Source of the DNA: Flavobacterium foetidum
GTDB lineage: Bacteria; Bacteroidota; Bacteroidia; Flavobacteriales; Flavobacteriaceae
Length of the DNA stretch: 64,000 nucleotides
NCBI RefSeq assembly: GCF_004634245.1
Contig: NZ_SJTF01000007.1
Coordinates: forward strand, 186,001-250,000
Reading direction: 5' to 3'
The notes below the pieces were generated by a model. It did not search any database. It was not told where the DNA came from and saw nothing but the letters and a program-made list of their open reading frames with translations. Made by a program: the position numbers and the translations under genes. This document shows positions 46,001 to 52,916 of this stretch, in pieces (positions within the stretch are counted from its first letter, which is position 1; each line of letters opens with the position of its first letter).

Positions 46001-46250
46001 GGGAAACAAAAATCTTGTTTTCCAGATTCGGAATTGCAACTTCTGAGTTTTTATATCCTGCAAAAGAAAAATCTGGAATTTGGTTTCCTTGATTGTCTTT
46101 TGTAAAAGAAAGTTTGCCTTCTTTGGTTTTTATGATATCTGGGAAATTGTTTTGGGCTGTGATGTTTAGACTTAAAAGTAACATCAAACTAGACAAAACA
46201 ATTTTATCTTTTTGAAGGGAGATTCTATTTTTTAAATGGGTAAAATTCAC
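43098..46250 (-). CDS. Two-part enzyme: DUF4955-type beta-helix plus DUF6298-type TIM barrel, uncharacterised
   Basis: This is a 1,050-residue protein. The start is a GTG at 46250, because it gives a sensible n-region and signal peptide (IVLSSLMLLLSLNITAQ). Residues ~70-510 form a pectin-lyase-like right-handed beta helix (RGAVLLDRGIFKISGTLYIR, IENILLKSTYNPS, TILKTSQQVTVEDC). Residues ~585-960 form a TIM barrel with WWRGDLTDDF, HNYGLWYDRRMDDHERVRR, QLTSAEYTGPLHFMEFW and STDGSSRFGW. A short beta domain ends the protein. The acidic residues in those barrel loops are catalytic candidates. Members are known only as domains of unknown function in plant-glycan loci, and the two-fold fusion suggests binding and cleavage of the same polymer. 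Confidence 0.7.
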   Translation of the reverse strand: MNFTHLKNRISLQKDKIVLSSLMLLLSLNITAQNNFPDIIKTKEGKLSFTKDNQGNQIPDFSFAGYKNSEVAIPNLENKIFVSQQEEDATQKIQNAIDYVSSLKPDKSGFRGAVLLDRGIFKISGTLYIRKSGVVLRGSGNTENGTVLLGTGLEREALIRILGENDKVYKDSFEFANAYTPLGTQKIQLKNTSKLKVGDEIEITKPLTDNFIKEVNMQDFGGETSWIGWKKGDWTTTWNRVVTKINGNEVTVNAPITMSLDDVFGTSKLTVYSWAGRIEHIGIENILLKSTYNPSNLKDEEHRWQAISIENTRNAWVKQVNFKHFAGGAVTILKTSQQVTVEDCIATEPISEIASFRRHTFYTEGQQTLFQRCYSEFGYHDFAVGGFGTTGPNAFVQCESHLPFENSGAIGSWATGVLFDIANIDGKALSYNNREQGGRGAGWTAANSVIWESSASKVECYSPPTAQNWAFGVWGQFGGNGHWKNVNEHISPRSLFYAQLEARLGKLPVQPFIYDLGSEPSSSPTIEVAQELTKNSATTAKSLQEWIAEASKANPINTDSKGLKNANDLKVAANKTEKSTSKVTTENGWLTFEGKVIAGKETNVAWWRGDLTDDFVNKSTPHITRFVPGRTGNGLTDKVQETVDYLTKNNIVALEHNYGLWYDRRMDDHERVRRVDDDVWPPFYEQPFARSGKDFAWDHLSKYDLTKFNDWYWNRLAQFATLAEPNGQLLINQQYFQHNILEAGAHWASSPWRSANNINSTGFPEPPPYAGDKRIFMAEQFYDITNAQRRKLHEGFIRKSFENFQENSNVIQLTSAEYTGPLHFMEFWLDQAQKWKDETGKKGLIGLSATKDVQDAILNDTKRVKTVDVIDIRYWYYKEDGSAYAPQGGVNLAPRQHARKLKTGKETDNQVYRAVREYREKYPEKVILYSTDGSSRFGWPALMAGASLANIPKIELPQFYAALSEMKLVDGNTFSDNLWKLENKGKSYLFYLKNDQDITIDLSNEKGTFEVFAINASTGNITKKANISGGKQVIIPQAEIKEKVLFVVKK

Positions 46251-46276
46251 CTTATTATTTTTTTAGACTTTAAAAT

Positions 46277-46495
46277 TAAACCATATAAGTAATATAAGCT
46301 CATATAATTTTTAAGATTGTCTTTTTCCGCAATATTGTCATTTCGACGAAGGAGAAATCGCATTAGAAATTCTACTCTGAAAATCGCCAATCTTTGTCGA
46401 GTTTCGCGTGTGATTTCTCCTTCGTCGAAATGACAAACTATGATGGATATTGTATGTGTATTTAAAACCTGACAGGTTTTAAAGCCTGTCAGGTT
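46277..46495. repeat. Families A, D and C between two pectin genes
   Basis: A family A half (46277-46299) is followed by a family D element with a 25-bp perfect inverted repeat (46335-46359 with 46412-46436), the longest perfect match in this family here. A family C hairpin follows (46466-46495, AACCTGACAGG ... CCTGTCAGGTT). The gap contains no gene. Confidence 0.82.
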
Positions 46496-46513
46496 TGCGT
46501 CGAAAATACTTAA

Positions 46514-48220
46514 CTATTGCAATAATGATTTTAACTTAGCCAAAGTATCCGTATTATTTTCAATTTTAGTCCAATCAACTTTACTATTTGGGTCGATATT
46601 ATTAAAATACTTTTCAATATTAGTATAACCGTCTCCGTTCAAATCTTTATTGGCATCTGAAGCATCGTTCGGATTTAGACCATATTTCTTTTCCCAAGCA
46701 TCTGGAATTCCGTCGTTATCCGAATCTTTATACGCTTTCCCTTTGTAAGTCGGATATCCTCCAACTTGGTCTGGATGCGTTATGATTCCTTTTTTATAAG
46801 AATCTGCTGGTAATCTTCTTTTGATAAATTCTTTTCCGATTGAATTTTCTAAACCGTCTTTTACTTCAATTTTTCCTGTACGAACTTGTTTGATAACACG
46901 TTCATCTACAGCATCTCTTTTCGGAATTGTGGCTCCAACATTGGCTAAAACAAATTCGTAAGCTTCTTCTGCCCCCATAATTTTGAATTGAGGCATTGAG
47001 AAAGGTTTTGGTTGTTTGATTGCTGCTAAAAATGCTGCCGTTTCAGCTTCTGGAAGATTTTCCAACTGTACACCACCATTCCAGTTATCTGCTGTAACTT
47101 CAGGCGAACCCACGATGAAGTTTCCTGAAACATACGCTCTTCCATATTGTTTTGGCTCAATATAACCCGATTCAGGTTTTACGATTCTATGAGAAATTGG
47201 CTCATTTACAGGTGTAATTGGCCCCGGTTTAAAATAATTATTGATGATGTTCAACATCGAACGATAATCACCTCCGTCAAGCGTACGATTCCACCAATTA
47301 AATACTACGTTATTCACAAAATTAAAGTCGCCATACATTCCGATAGAAGCATTTCTTGAAATGTTGTCTGCCCATAAATTGCGCATAAAAGTACTATTTA
47401 ATCCGCCGATTGTACTTCCGAAAGCATGATTGTACGTATCTAAACCTTCTGATGAAATAGTGTTTTGAATCGTGATATTACAAGCTGGCAATTTTTCCAG
47501 TTTCGATTTTGCATTAGCTGCAAATTGATGTCTGTATAAAGAAATATTTTCGTCAAGTCCCCAGCTTACTGAACAGTGGTCAACGATTATATTTCCCATT
47601 GGATTTCCGCCCAATGCATCGTCTCTTCTGGTTACTTCGGTTGCTCCACGTCTGAAACGCATGTGTCTGATGATAACGTCATGTGTATCGATTTCTAAAG
47701 TTTCACCTGCAATACAGATTCCGTCACCAGGAGCTGTCTGTCCTGCAATGGTTACGTAAGGTGCACGCATGCTGATTCTTTTTTTCAGCTGAATGATTCC
47801 CGAAACATTAAAAACAATCGTTCTTGCTCCAACCGCTTCGCAAGCTTCACGGAAAGTTCCTTTTCCGCTGTCTTCTAAACTAGTAACCACAAATATTTTT
47901 CCTCCACGTCCGCCTTGTGTGTAGGCTCCTCCACCTTCAGCACCGGGAAAAGCAGGAATATTAGCAAAAACAAAATCTTTTGGATAAGAAGCCCAAGGCA
48001 AATATGGTTTTCCTTGTTTCGCTTCTTCTTTTATAATGTGATAATTTGCATTCCAGATTTCGCTCAATCTTTTTTCTTCATCAGCTAAAATAGCGTCTGC
48101 TTTTGCTTGAACATCTTTTGGAATTACAGGATATTGGGCATACGCCGATGACATAAGCGAACAAAATGACAAGGCTATTAATGTTCTCTTTAAATTGTGG
48201 TTTGGAAAAATATTTTGCAT
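46514..48220 (-). CDS. PL1-type pectate lyase with C-terminal calcium-motif segment, copy 1
   Basis: This 568-residue protein has a signal peptide ending SSAYAQ (about residue 29) and a short helical stretch, then the pectate-lyase beta helix from FPGAEGGGAYTQGGRGG. Landmarks are VTSLEDSGKGTFREA, APYVTIAGQTAPGDGICIAG, DVIIRHMRFRRG, DHCSVSWGLDEN and NNYFKPG. The C-terminus has a DSDNDGIPDAWEKKYGLNPND and DLNGDGYTN pair resembling calcium-binding TSP3/dockerin-type motifs. It cleaves homogalacturonan by beta-elimination with calcium. It is a close paralogue of the protein at 49105, separated from it by the DUF3826 gene. Confidence 0.88.
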   Translation of the reverse strand: MQNIFPNHNLKRTLIALSFCSLMSSAYAQYPVIPKDVQAKADAILADEEKRLSEIWNANYHIIKEEAKQGKPYLPWASYPKDFVFANIPAFPGAEGGGAYTQGGRGGKIFVVTSLEDSGKGTFREACEAVGARTIVFNVSGIIQLKKRISMRAPYVTIAGQTAPGDGICIAGETLEIDTHDVIIRHMRFRRGATEVTRRDDALGGNPMGNIIVDHCSVSWGLDENISLYRHQFAANAKSKLEKLPACNITIQNTISSEGLDTYNHAFGSTIGGLNSTFMRNLWADNISRNASIGMYGDFNFVNNVVFNWWNRTLDGGDYRSMLNIINNYFKPGPITPVNEPISHRIVKPESGYIEPKQYGRAYVSGNFIVGSPEVTADNWNGGVQLENLPEAETAAFLAAIKQPKPFSMPQFKIMGAEEAYEFVLANVGATIPKRDAVDERVIKQVRTGKIEVKDGLENSIGKEFIKRRLPADSYKKGIITHPDQVGGYPTYKGKAYKDSDNDGIPDAWEKKYGLNPNDASDANKDLNGDGYTNIEKYFNNIDPNSKVDWTKIENNTDTLAKLKSLLQ

Positions 48221-48223
48221 TAG

Positions 48224-48357
48224 TTTAGTTGTTAGTAGTTAGTGCCTAGTCCTTAGCTTTTTTGTGTTTGCCCCTGGTTTTTAGTAATTAGTACTTAATC
48301 ATTTTAAGTCTAAAACAACTTATCTTTAAAGACTAATCACTAGGGACTAAGGACTAT
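48224..48357. repeat. Family I inverted repeat
   Basis: TTAGTGCCTAGTCCTTAGC near 48238 and ACTAGGGACTAAGGACTAT near 48338 are complementary, with inner TTAGTACTTAATC-type segments. It fills the gap between the DUF3826 gene and the next pectate lyase. This is the only copy of this family in the window. Confidence 0.7.
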
Positions 48358-49035
48358 TTATTGGTCTGCTTTTTTAGCTTTCTCTCTTTGTTCTACTCGC
48401 TCGTGCCAGTCTTTACTTTCTTTGTTTAAGTCGTAACCTTGCTTTGATAAATAGTTGTTGATTCTTCCTTTATACTTGCCAAACCAGCCGTGTTTTTCTT
48501 TAGAAGTTCCACCATCCATTGCATGTTCCCTCGCCTCTACTAAAGCATTGTAAATGTATTCTTTCTGTTCTGCCGTTAAGTTTGGAAGCATATCGTTGTA
48601 ACCTGCAACAGTAATTGGAAGTACACCGTAAGTCATTCCGTCTTTAACTTCAGTAATCTTGTCTTCAGATAATTCTTTACCTAGTTTTTTAAGGTAAGAT
48701 TTATGCAATTTTGCAATAGATTTATCTGCTTTTGCTTTCAGTTTATCAATCTCTTCGTTTTGTTTTTCTTTAACTAAAGAAGTATCTTCTTTTACCTTTT
48801 TGATTGCAGCATCTCTTCCATCGTGAATTTCGCTTAAATCTCTAAACTGCTGTGCAATAATATTTGAAACCGCTTTTTCTTTCGCCTCGTTTTTCAAATC
48901 TAATTTGGTAACGATTTTTGCCGCTCTTTCGTTGGTAACTTTTACATATTCAGGATCTAAATGTTGTTGCGCATTTAAAGTTGAAAATGCAAAAACCAGC
49001 GATAATAAGCCTGCGTTTATTTTATTTAGTGCCAT
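48358..49035 (-). CDS. DUF3826 protein
   Basis: This 225-residue secreted protein has a signal peptide (MALNKINAGLLSLVFAFSTLNAQ) and is mostly helical and highly charged. Its motifs include SEIHDGRDAAIKKVKED, LHKSYLKKLGKELSEDKI, KDGMTYGVLPITVAGYNDMLPNL and HGWFGKYKGRINNYLSKQGYDL, matching DUF3826. No catalytic residues are recognisable. DUF3826 genes recur next to pectate lyase genes in Bacteroidota, and this one lies between two of them. A chaperone, periplasmic scaffold or polymer-binding role is conceivable but untested. Confidence 0.85.
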   Translation of the reverse strand: MALNKINAGLLSLVFAFSTLNAQQHLDPEYVKVTNERAAKIVTKLDLKNEAKEKAVSNIIAQQFRDLSEIHDGRDAAIKKVKEDTSLVKEKQNEEIDKLKAKADKSIAKLHKSYLKKLGKELSEDKITEVKDGMTYGVLPITVAGYNDMLPNLTAEQKEYIYNALVEAREHAMDGGTSKEKHGWFGKYKGRINNYLSKQGYDLNKESKDWHERVEQREKAKKADQ

Positions 49036-49060
49036 GATTTTTATTTTTTATATTTGAAAA

Positions 49061-49088
49061 CATTCCTGTTTACTAAGAAACAAGAATG
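49061..49088 (-). other. Intercistronic hairpin
   Basis: CATTCCTGTTT (49061-49071) pairs with AAACAAGAATG (49078-49088), with one G-U wobble in - strand RNA. It lies just upstream of the DUF3826 start and after the pectate lyase stop. A short U-run (TTTTC) follows on the - strand, so it may act as a weak terminator or an RNA-stability element. Confidence 0.55.
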
Positions 49089-49104
49089 CCTTCAAAAATT
49101 ATTC

Positions 49105-50817
49105 CTATTTTAAATCTAATAAAGGTCTAACTAATGTTTCTTTATTATTAGCCAAATCTTTCCAGTCTACTTTTATCGCAGGATTTACACCATTGATGTA
49201 ATCTTCGATATTTGTATAACCGTCTCCATTTAAATCTCCTTGTGCATCAGATGGATCATTAGGGTTTAAACCGTATTTTTTCTCCCATGCATCCGGCATA
49301 CCGTCTTTGTCTGTATCTAGGTAAGGTTTTCCTTTATACTCAGGATATCCTCCAACTTGAGAAATGTCTGTAATAATTCCTTTTTTATAAGAATCCATCG
49401 GTAAACGTCTATGTTCAAATTGGTAGAAAGTCTTTTTTTCTAGTCCTTTTGCATATTCCGGAACTCCCGTTTTTACTGTTCTTACGATTCTTTCATCCAC
49501 TTTATCTCTGATTGGAAGAGTAGCTCCAACATTTTTAAGAACGAATTCATAAGATTCTTCAGCCGTCATGAATTTGTTGAACCATGGCATTGGGAAAGGC
49601 TTGTCGCTTTTCATTTTAGCAAAATATTCTTTTGCCTCATCGTAAGTCATTAATTCACCTTTTTTATTTTCTAATTGAATACCTCCGTCCCAGTTGTCTT
49701 TAGTCACTTTTTCGTTTCCATTAACAACGTTTCCGTTTACATACGCTCTACCAAAAACCATATAAGGTAATTTACTTCTTCCTGATTCTGGTTTTAAAAT
49801 TCTATAGCTGATAGGTTGTGTCAAATCGGTTACAGGACCTGGTTTGTAGAAGTTGTTGATGATGTTGTAGTTAGCTGTATAATCTCCACCATCTGTAGAT
49901 CTGTTGTACCAGTTGAAAACTACGTTGTTTACGAAGTTGAAAATTCCGTTCCAACCAATAGAAGGGTTTCTTCCTGCATTGTTAGCCCACATATTTCTCA
50001 TAAAAGAGCAGTTTTCCCCACCAAGAGTACTTCCAAAAGCATGATTGTAAGTATCTAAAGCTTCTCCGAATAAACTGTTTTGAATTGTAATGTTTACTGT
50101 TCCGACTTTAATATCTGGATAACCCGGTCCCGGATTGTACATATGTCTGTAAATTGACATATTTTCGTCTAATCCCCAAGTTGCAGAAACGTGGTCAATC
50201 ATAATATTTCCAACAGGATTTCCTCCAATAGCATCATCACGACGTCCTACGAAAGTTTCTCCACGACGGAAACGTACGTGTCTAATAATCACATCATGCG
50301 TGTCAATCCAAGTTGATTCTCCTGCAATACAAATACCATCACCAGGAGCTGTTTGTCCAGCAATTGTAATGTAAGGTGCACGAATAATCAACGGACTTTT
50401 CAATCTGATAATTCCGGCAACATTAAATACCACTATTCTCGCTCCTCCTTGCTCGCAAGCTTCACGCAAAGTTCCAGGTCCACGATCTTCTAGGCTTGTT
50501 ACAGTATACACTTTTCCACCACGGCCTCCAAATGTGTACATTCCCCCACCTTCAGCACCAGGGAAAGCAGGAATTTCTGCCTGAGGTAAATCGGTTGGTC
50601 TGGCTGCCCACGGAATATATGGTTTTCCATGTTTTGCTTCTTCTTCAATTACAACTAAAGCTTTTGCCCAAGCCTCATCAGAAAGCCTTTGAGCTTCTTC
50701 TTTAATTGCCTTTTCTTGCGCCTGAACTTCTGGACTAATTTTTGGATACTGAGCAAAACATTTTGCACTTCCTAAAAAAAGCAGAGATGATGCGATAAAT
50801 AATGCGGAATTTTTCAT
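49105..50817 (-). CDS. PL1-type pectate lyase with C-terminal calcium-motif segment, copy 2
   Basis: This 570-residue protein starts at 50817, which gives the signal peptide MKNSALFIASSLLFLGSAKCFAQ. It follows copy 1 closely: FPGAEGGGMYTFGGRGGKVYTV, APYITIAGQTAPGDGICIAG, DVIIRHVRFRRG, DHVSATWGLDENMS, NNFYKPG, then DTDKDGMPDAWEKKYGLNPND and DLNGDGYTN. It lies 103 bp after SusD and is the first enzyme after the transporter genes, so it is likely the main surface or periplasmic endo-lyase of the system. The hairpin in between may lower its expression relative to SusCD. Confidence 0.88.
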   Translation of the reverse strand: MKNSALFIASSLLFLGSAKCFAQYPKISPEVQAQEKAIKEEAQRLSDEAWAKALVVIEEEAKHGKPYIPWAARPTDLPQAEIPAFPGAEGGGMYTFGGRGGKVYTVTSLEDRGPGTLREACEQGGARIVVFNVAGIIRLKSPLIIRAPYITIAGQTAPGDGICIAGESTWIDTHDVIIRHVRFRRGETFVGRRDDAIGGNPVGNIMIDHVSATWGLDENMSIYRHMYNPGPGYPDIKVGTVNITIQNSLFGEALDTYNHAFGSTLGGENCSFMRNMWANNAGRNPSIGWNGIFNFVNNVVFNWYNRSTDGGDYTANYNIINNFYKPGPVTDLTQPISYRILKPESGRSKLPYMVFGRAYVNGNVVNGNEKVTKDNWDGGIQLENKKGELMTYDEAKEYFAKMKSDKPFPMPWFNKFMTAEESYEFVLKNVGATLPIRDKVDERIVRTVKTGVPEYAKGLEKKTFYQFEHRRLPMDSYKKGIITDISQVGGYPEYKGKPYLDTDKDGMPDAWEKKYGLNPNDPSDAQGDLNGDGYTNIEDYINGVNPAIKVDWKDLANNKETLVRPLLDLK

Positions 50818-50855
50818 TTTAATACTAAACTGTTTGGTAATTCTTTTTAAACAAA

Positions 50856-50885
50856 TCACCTGTATCTTTTTACAAATACAGGTGA
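50856..50885 (-). other. Hairpin between susD and pectate lyase genes
   Basis: TCACCTGTAT (50856-50865) pairs perfectly with ATACAGGTGA (50876-50885). On the - strand it is followed by TTTGTTT, a weak U-run. Such a structure after susD can attenuate the downstream enzyme genes or protect the susCD message from decay. Confidence 0.65.
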
Positions 50886-50920
50886 AAAGTTATATATTAA
50901 TTCTTTTTATATGAATAAAG

Positions 50921-52897
50921 TTATTCTTGATAATTAAACGTTCCTGCTCCACCAAAATTATCATTCCAGCCTATTGTCTGTAACAACCATGGATTAGCTG
51001 TTAAGGCAGTTGTGTTCAAACCATTAATGTAGTAATTCGGATTGAATTTAATATTAACAGCTACACCACTAAAGTTATCCATAGGTACAAGCAAAGGTGT
51101 ACGAATAAAGTTTGTGTTATAAAATGTTGCTAAAGTTGCTAACTGAGCATTGAAATTTGCTGCATCAGGATCAGCTACTATACTTGCACGTGCAGCTGCC
51201 AAAGGATCTGTCGTTGCAGATGTTGTTGCAACTCTGTATTGTAGGAAGTTACCAGTACGTTTTGTTCCGTTAATTGGAGTTAAACCTAATTTACTTACAG
51301 TACCTCCTGTAACCCCAGGTAAAACTTCATTATCATATAACATCCATCTTTGCACATCCCAAAAACGTTTTCCTTCGTAAGCTAATTCTACTCTACGTTC
51401 ATATAAAACAGCTTCAATAGCTTTATATTTATCTGCTAATGTACCAATACCATAATTGTTTGCAGAAGGAATGCCAACGCGGTTTCTAATTCTTCCTAAA
51501 TAAGCTAAAGTATTGTTTGTCTGACCTAAAGCTGCGTAACATTCTGCAATATTTAATAATAATTCAGCATAACGATACTCAAAGATATCAGTTCCTGAAT
51601 ATTGGAAATTAGTTTCTTTACTAGCGTTAATATTAGTCATTTTTCTAACAAAAGCAGGACTAGAAATAGCGGTATTTCCATCTGAAAAACCAGCTTTATT
51701 AGTACCATCTACCCAACGGTAAGCCCAAAGAACTGAATTAGGAGTTTCTTTTGAACCCCATTTAGAACCTGAAAAAGCAAATGTTCTGTAAAACCTAGGA
51801 TCTCTATTAACGAAAAAAGTAAAATCATTGTAACCATTTGCCGCAGTTGGTCTGCTACCATCTGCCATTGGAAATAAATCAATCATTTCTTTAGGAGCAG
51901 CAACTCCTCCTCCTGTTCCACCTAAACTTAATAAGCGAATTCCTCTTTCCCATGAATTATTGATTGCTTGAGAGAGATTACCAGTTCCACAAAGTTGTAC
52001 TGTGATTGCTTCTGAACAAAAAGCATTATCTATCAAAAACATTTGTTCCCATTGTTTTGCAGTGCTTCCATATAATCCATAACCATCAGCTGTCAATTGA
52101 GCTTCTGCTTCTAATCCAGCTTTCAAAGCAGCTTCCCAACGCTCATTTGAACTGTCCCAGTTTTTGTTAAATAATGGACTGGCAAATGTCAATAAAACTC
52201 TAGATTTTTGAGCCATGGCAGCTCCTTTAGTAAAACGTCCATAAGCAGCCGCTCCCCAGTTTGGAGGTAATAAACTTGCTGCCATGTCTAAATCTTTCAC
52301 AATCTGCGCTACAACTTCAGATACTTTTGCTCTAGGAAGTTGAATTGAAGGATCATCAGCTGCTGCGTTCTGAACTGTAGTTACAATAGGAACTCCTCCA
52401 TACACACGCATTAAATCAAAATATTGCATCGCACGCATGTAGTACATTTGTCCTTTTGCCTGATCGCGAAATGTTTTGTCTAGATTTGAACCTTTTACGT
52501 CAATATCTTCTAGGAAAGCGTTACATTCCCTAATTCTATTATAAGGATGATTATTAATACTGGTTGTTAATTTTGCACCATAATAACCACTTGCATCTTG
52601 TGAATTTATAAGGGTTTTATTTGGATTAATAAAATCCTGTGTCCCCCCTAATTCTTCTGTCAGCCTAGAATTGGCATCTGTATAAGACCCAATAACTGTC
52701 GAAGTTGGTGATTTATATGCGTTATAAAAATCATAGTATTGATTGTCAACATAAGCTTGTGCACGCTCCTGAGTTTGGTAGAACGTATCATCATAAAAGC
52801 CATAACCTTTCTTCTCTTTTAGAAAATCATCACTACAAGAAGCAGCACCTGCAGCAAGTAATAGTGATAGTGTTATATATTTCAATGGTGTTTTCAT
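50921..52897 (-). CDS. SusD-family outer-membrane glycan-binding lipoprotein
   Basis: This is a 658-residue lipoprotein with a lipobox at AAGAASC (cysteine 21). It has the SusD/RagB pattern: SCSDDFLKEKKGYG, GQMYYMRAMQYFDLMRVYGGVPIV, AAYGRFTKGAAMAQKSRVLLTFASPLFN, the FEYRYAELLLNIAECYAALGQ TPR segment, and YERRVELAYEGKRFWDVQRWML. It caps the SusC barrel on the cell surface and captures oligosaccharides. The gene is 19 bp after the susC stop. The carbohydrate bound is expected to be a pectin oligosaccharide, judged from the neighbours and not from the protein itself. Confidence 0.95.
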   Translation of the reverse strand: MKTPLKYITLSLLLAAGAASCSDDFLKEKKGYGFYDDTFYQTQERAQAYVDNQYYDFYNAYKSPTSTVIGSYTDANSRLTEELGGTQDFINPNKTLINSQDASGYYGAKLTTSINNHPYNRIRECNAFLEDIDVKGSNLDKTFRDQAKGQMYYMRAMQYFDLMRVYGGVPIVTTVQNAAADDPSIQLPRAKVSEVVAQIVKDLDMAASLLPPNWGAAAYGRFTKGAAMAQKSRVLLTFASPLFNKNWDSSNERWEAALKAGLEAEAQLTADGYGLYGSTAKQWEQMFLIDNAFCSEAITVQLCGTGNLSQAINNSWERGIRLLSLGGTGGGVAAPKEMIDLFPMADGSRPTAANGYNDFTFFVNRDPRFYRTFAFSGSKWGSKETPNSVLWAYRWVDGTNKAGFSDGNTAISSPAFVRKMTNINASKETNFQYSGTDIFEYRYAELLLNIAECYAALGQTNNTLAYLGRIRNRVGIPSANNYGIGTLADKYKAIEAVLYERRVELAYEGKRFWDVQRWMLYDNEVLPGVTGGTVSKLGLTPINGTKRTGNFLQYRVATTSATTDPLAAARASIVADPDAANFNAQLATLATFYNTNFIRTPLLVPMDNFSGVAVNIKFNPNYYINGLNTTALTANPWLLQTIGWNDNFGGAGTFNYQE

Positions 52898-52916
52898 AAT
52901 TTCTTTTTGATTTTGA

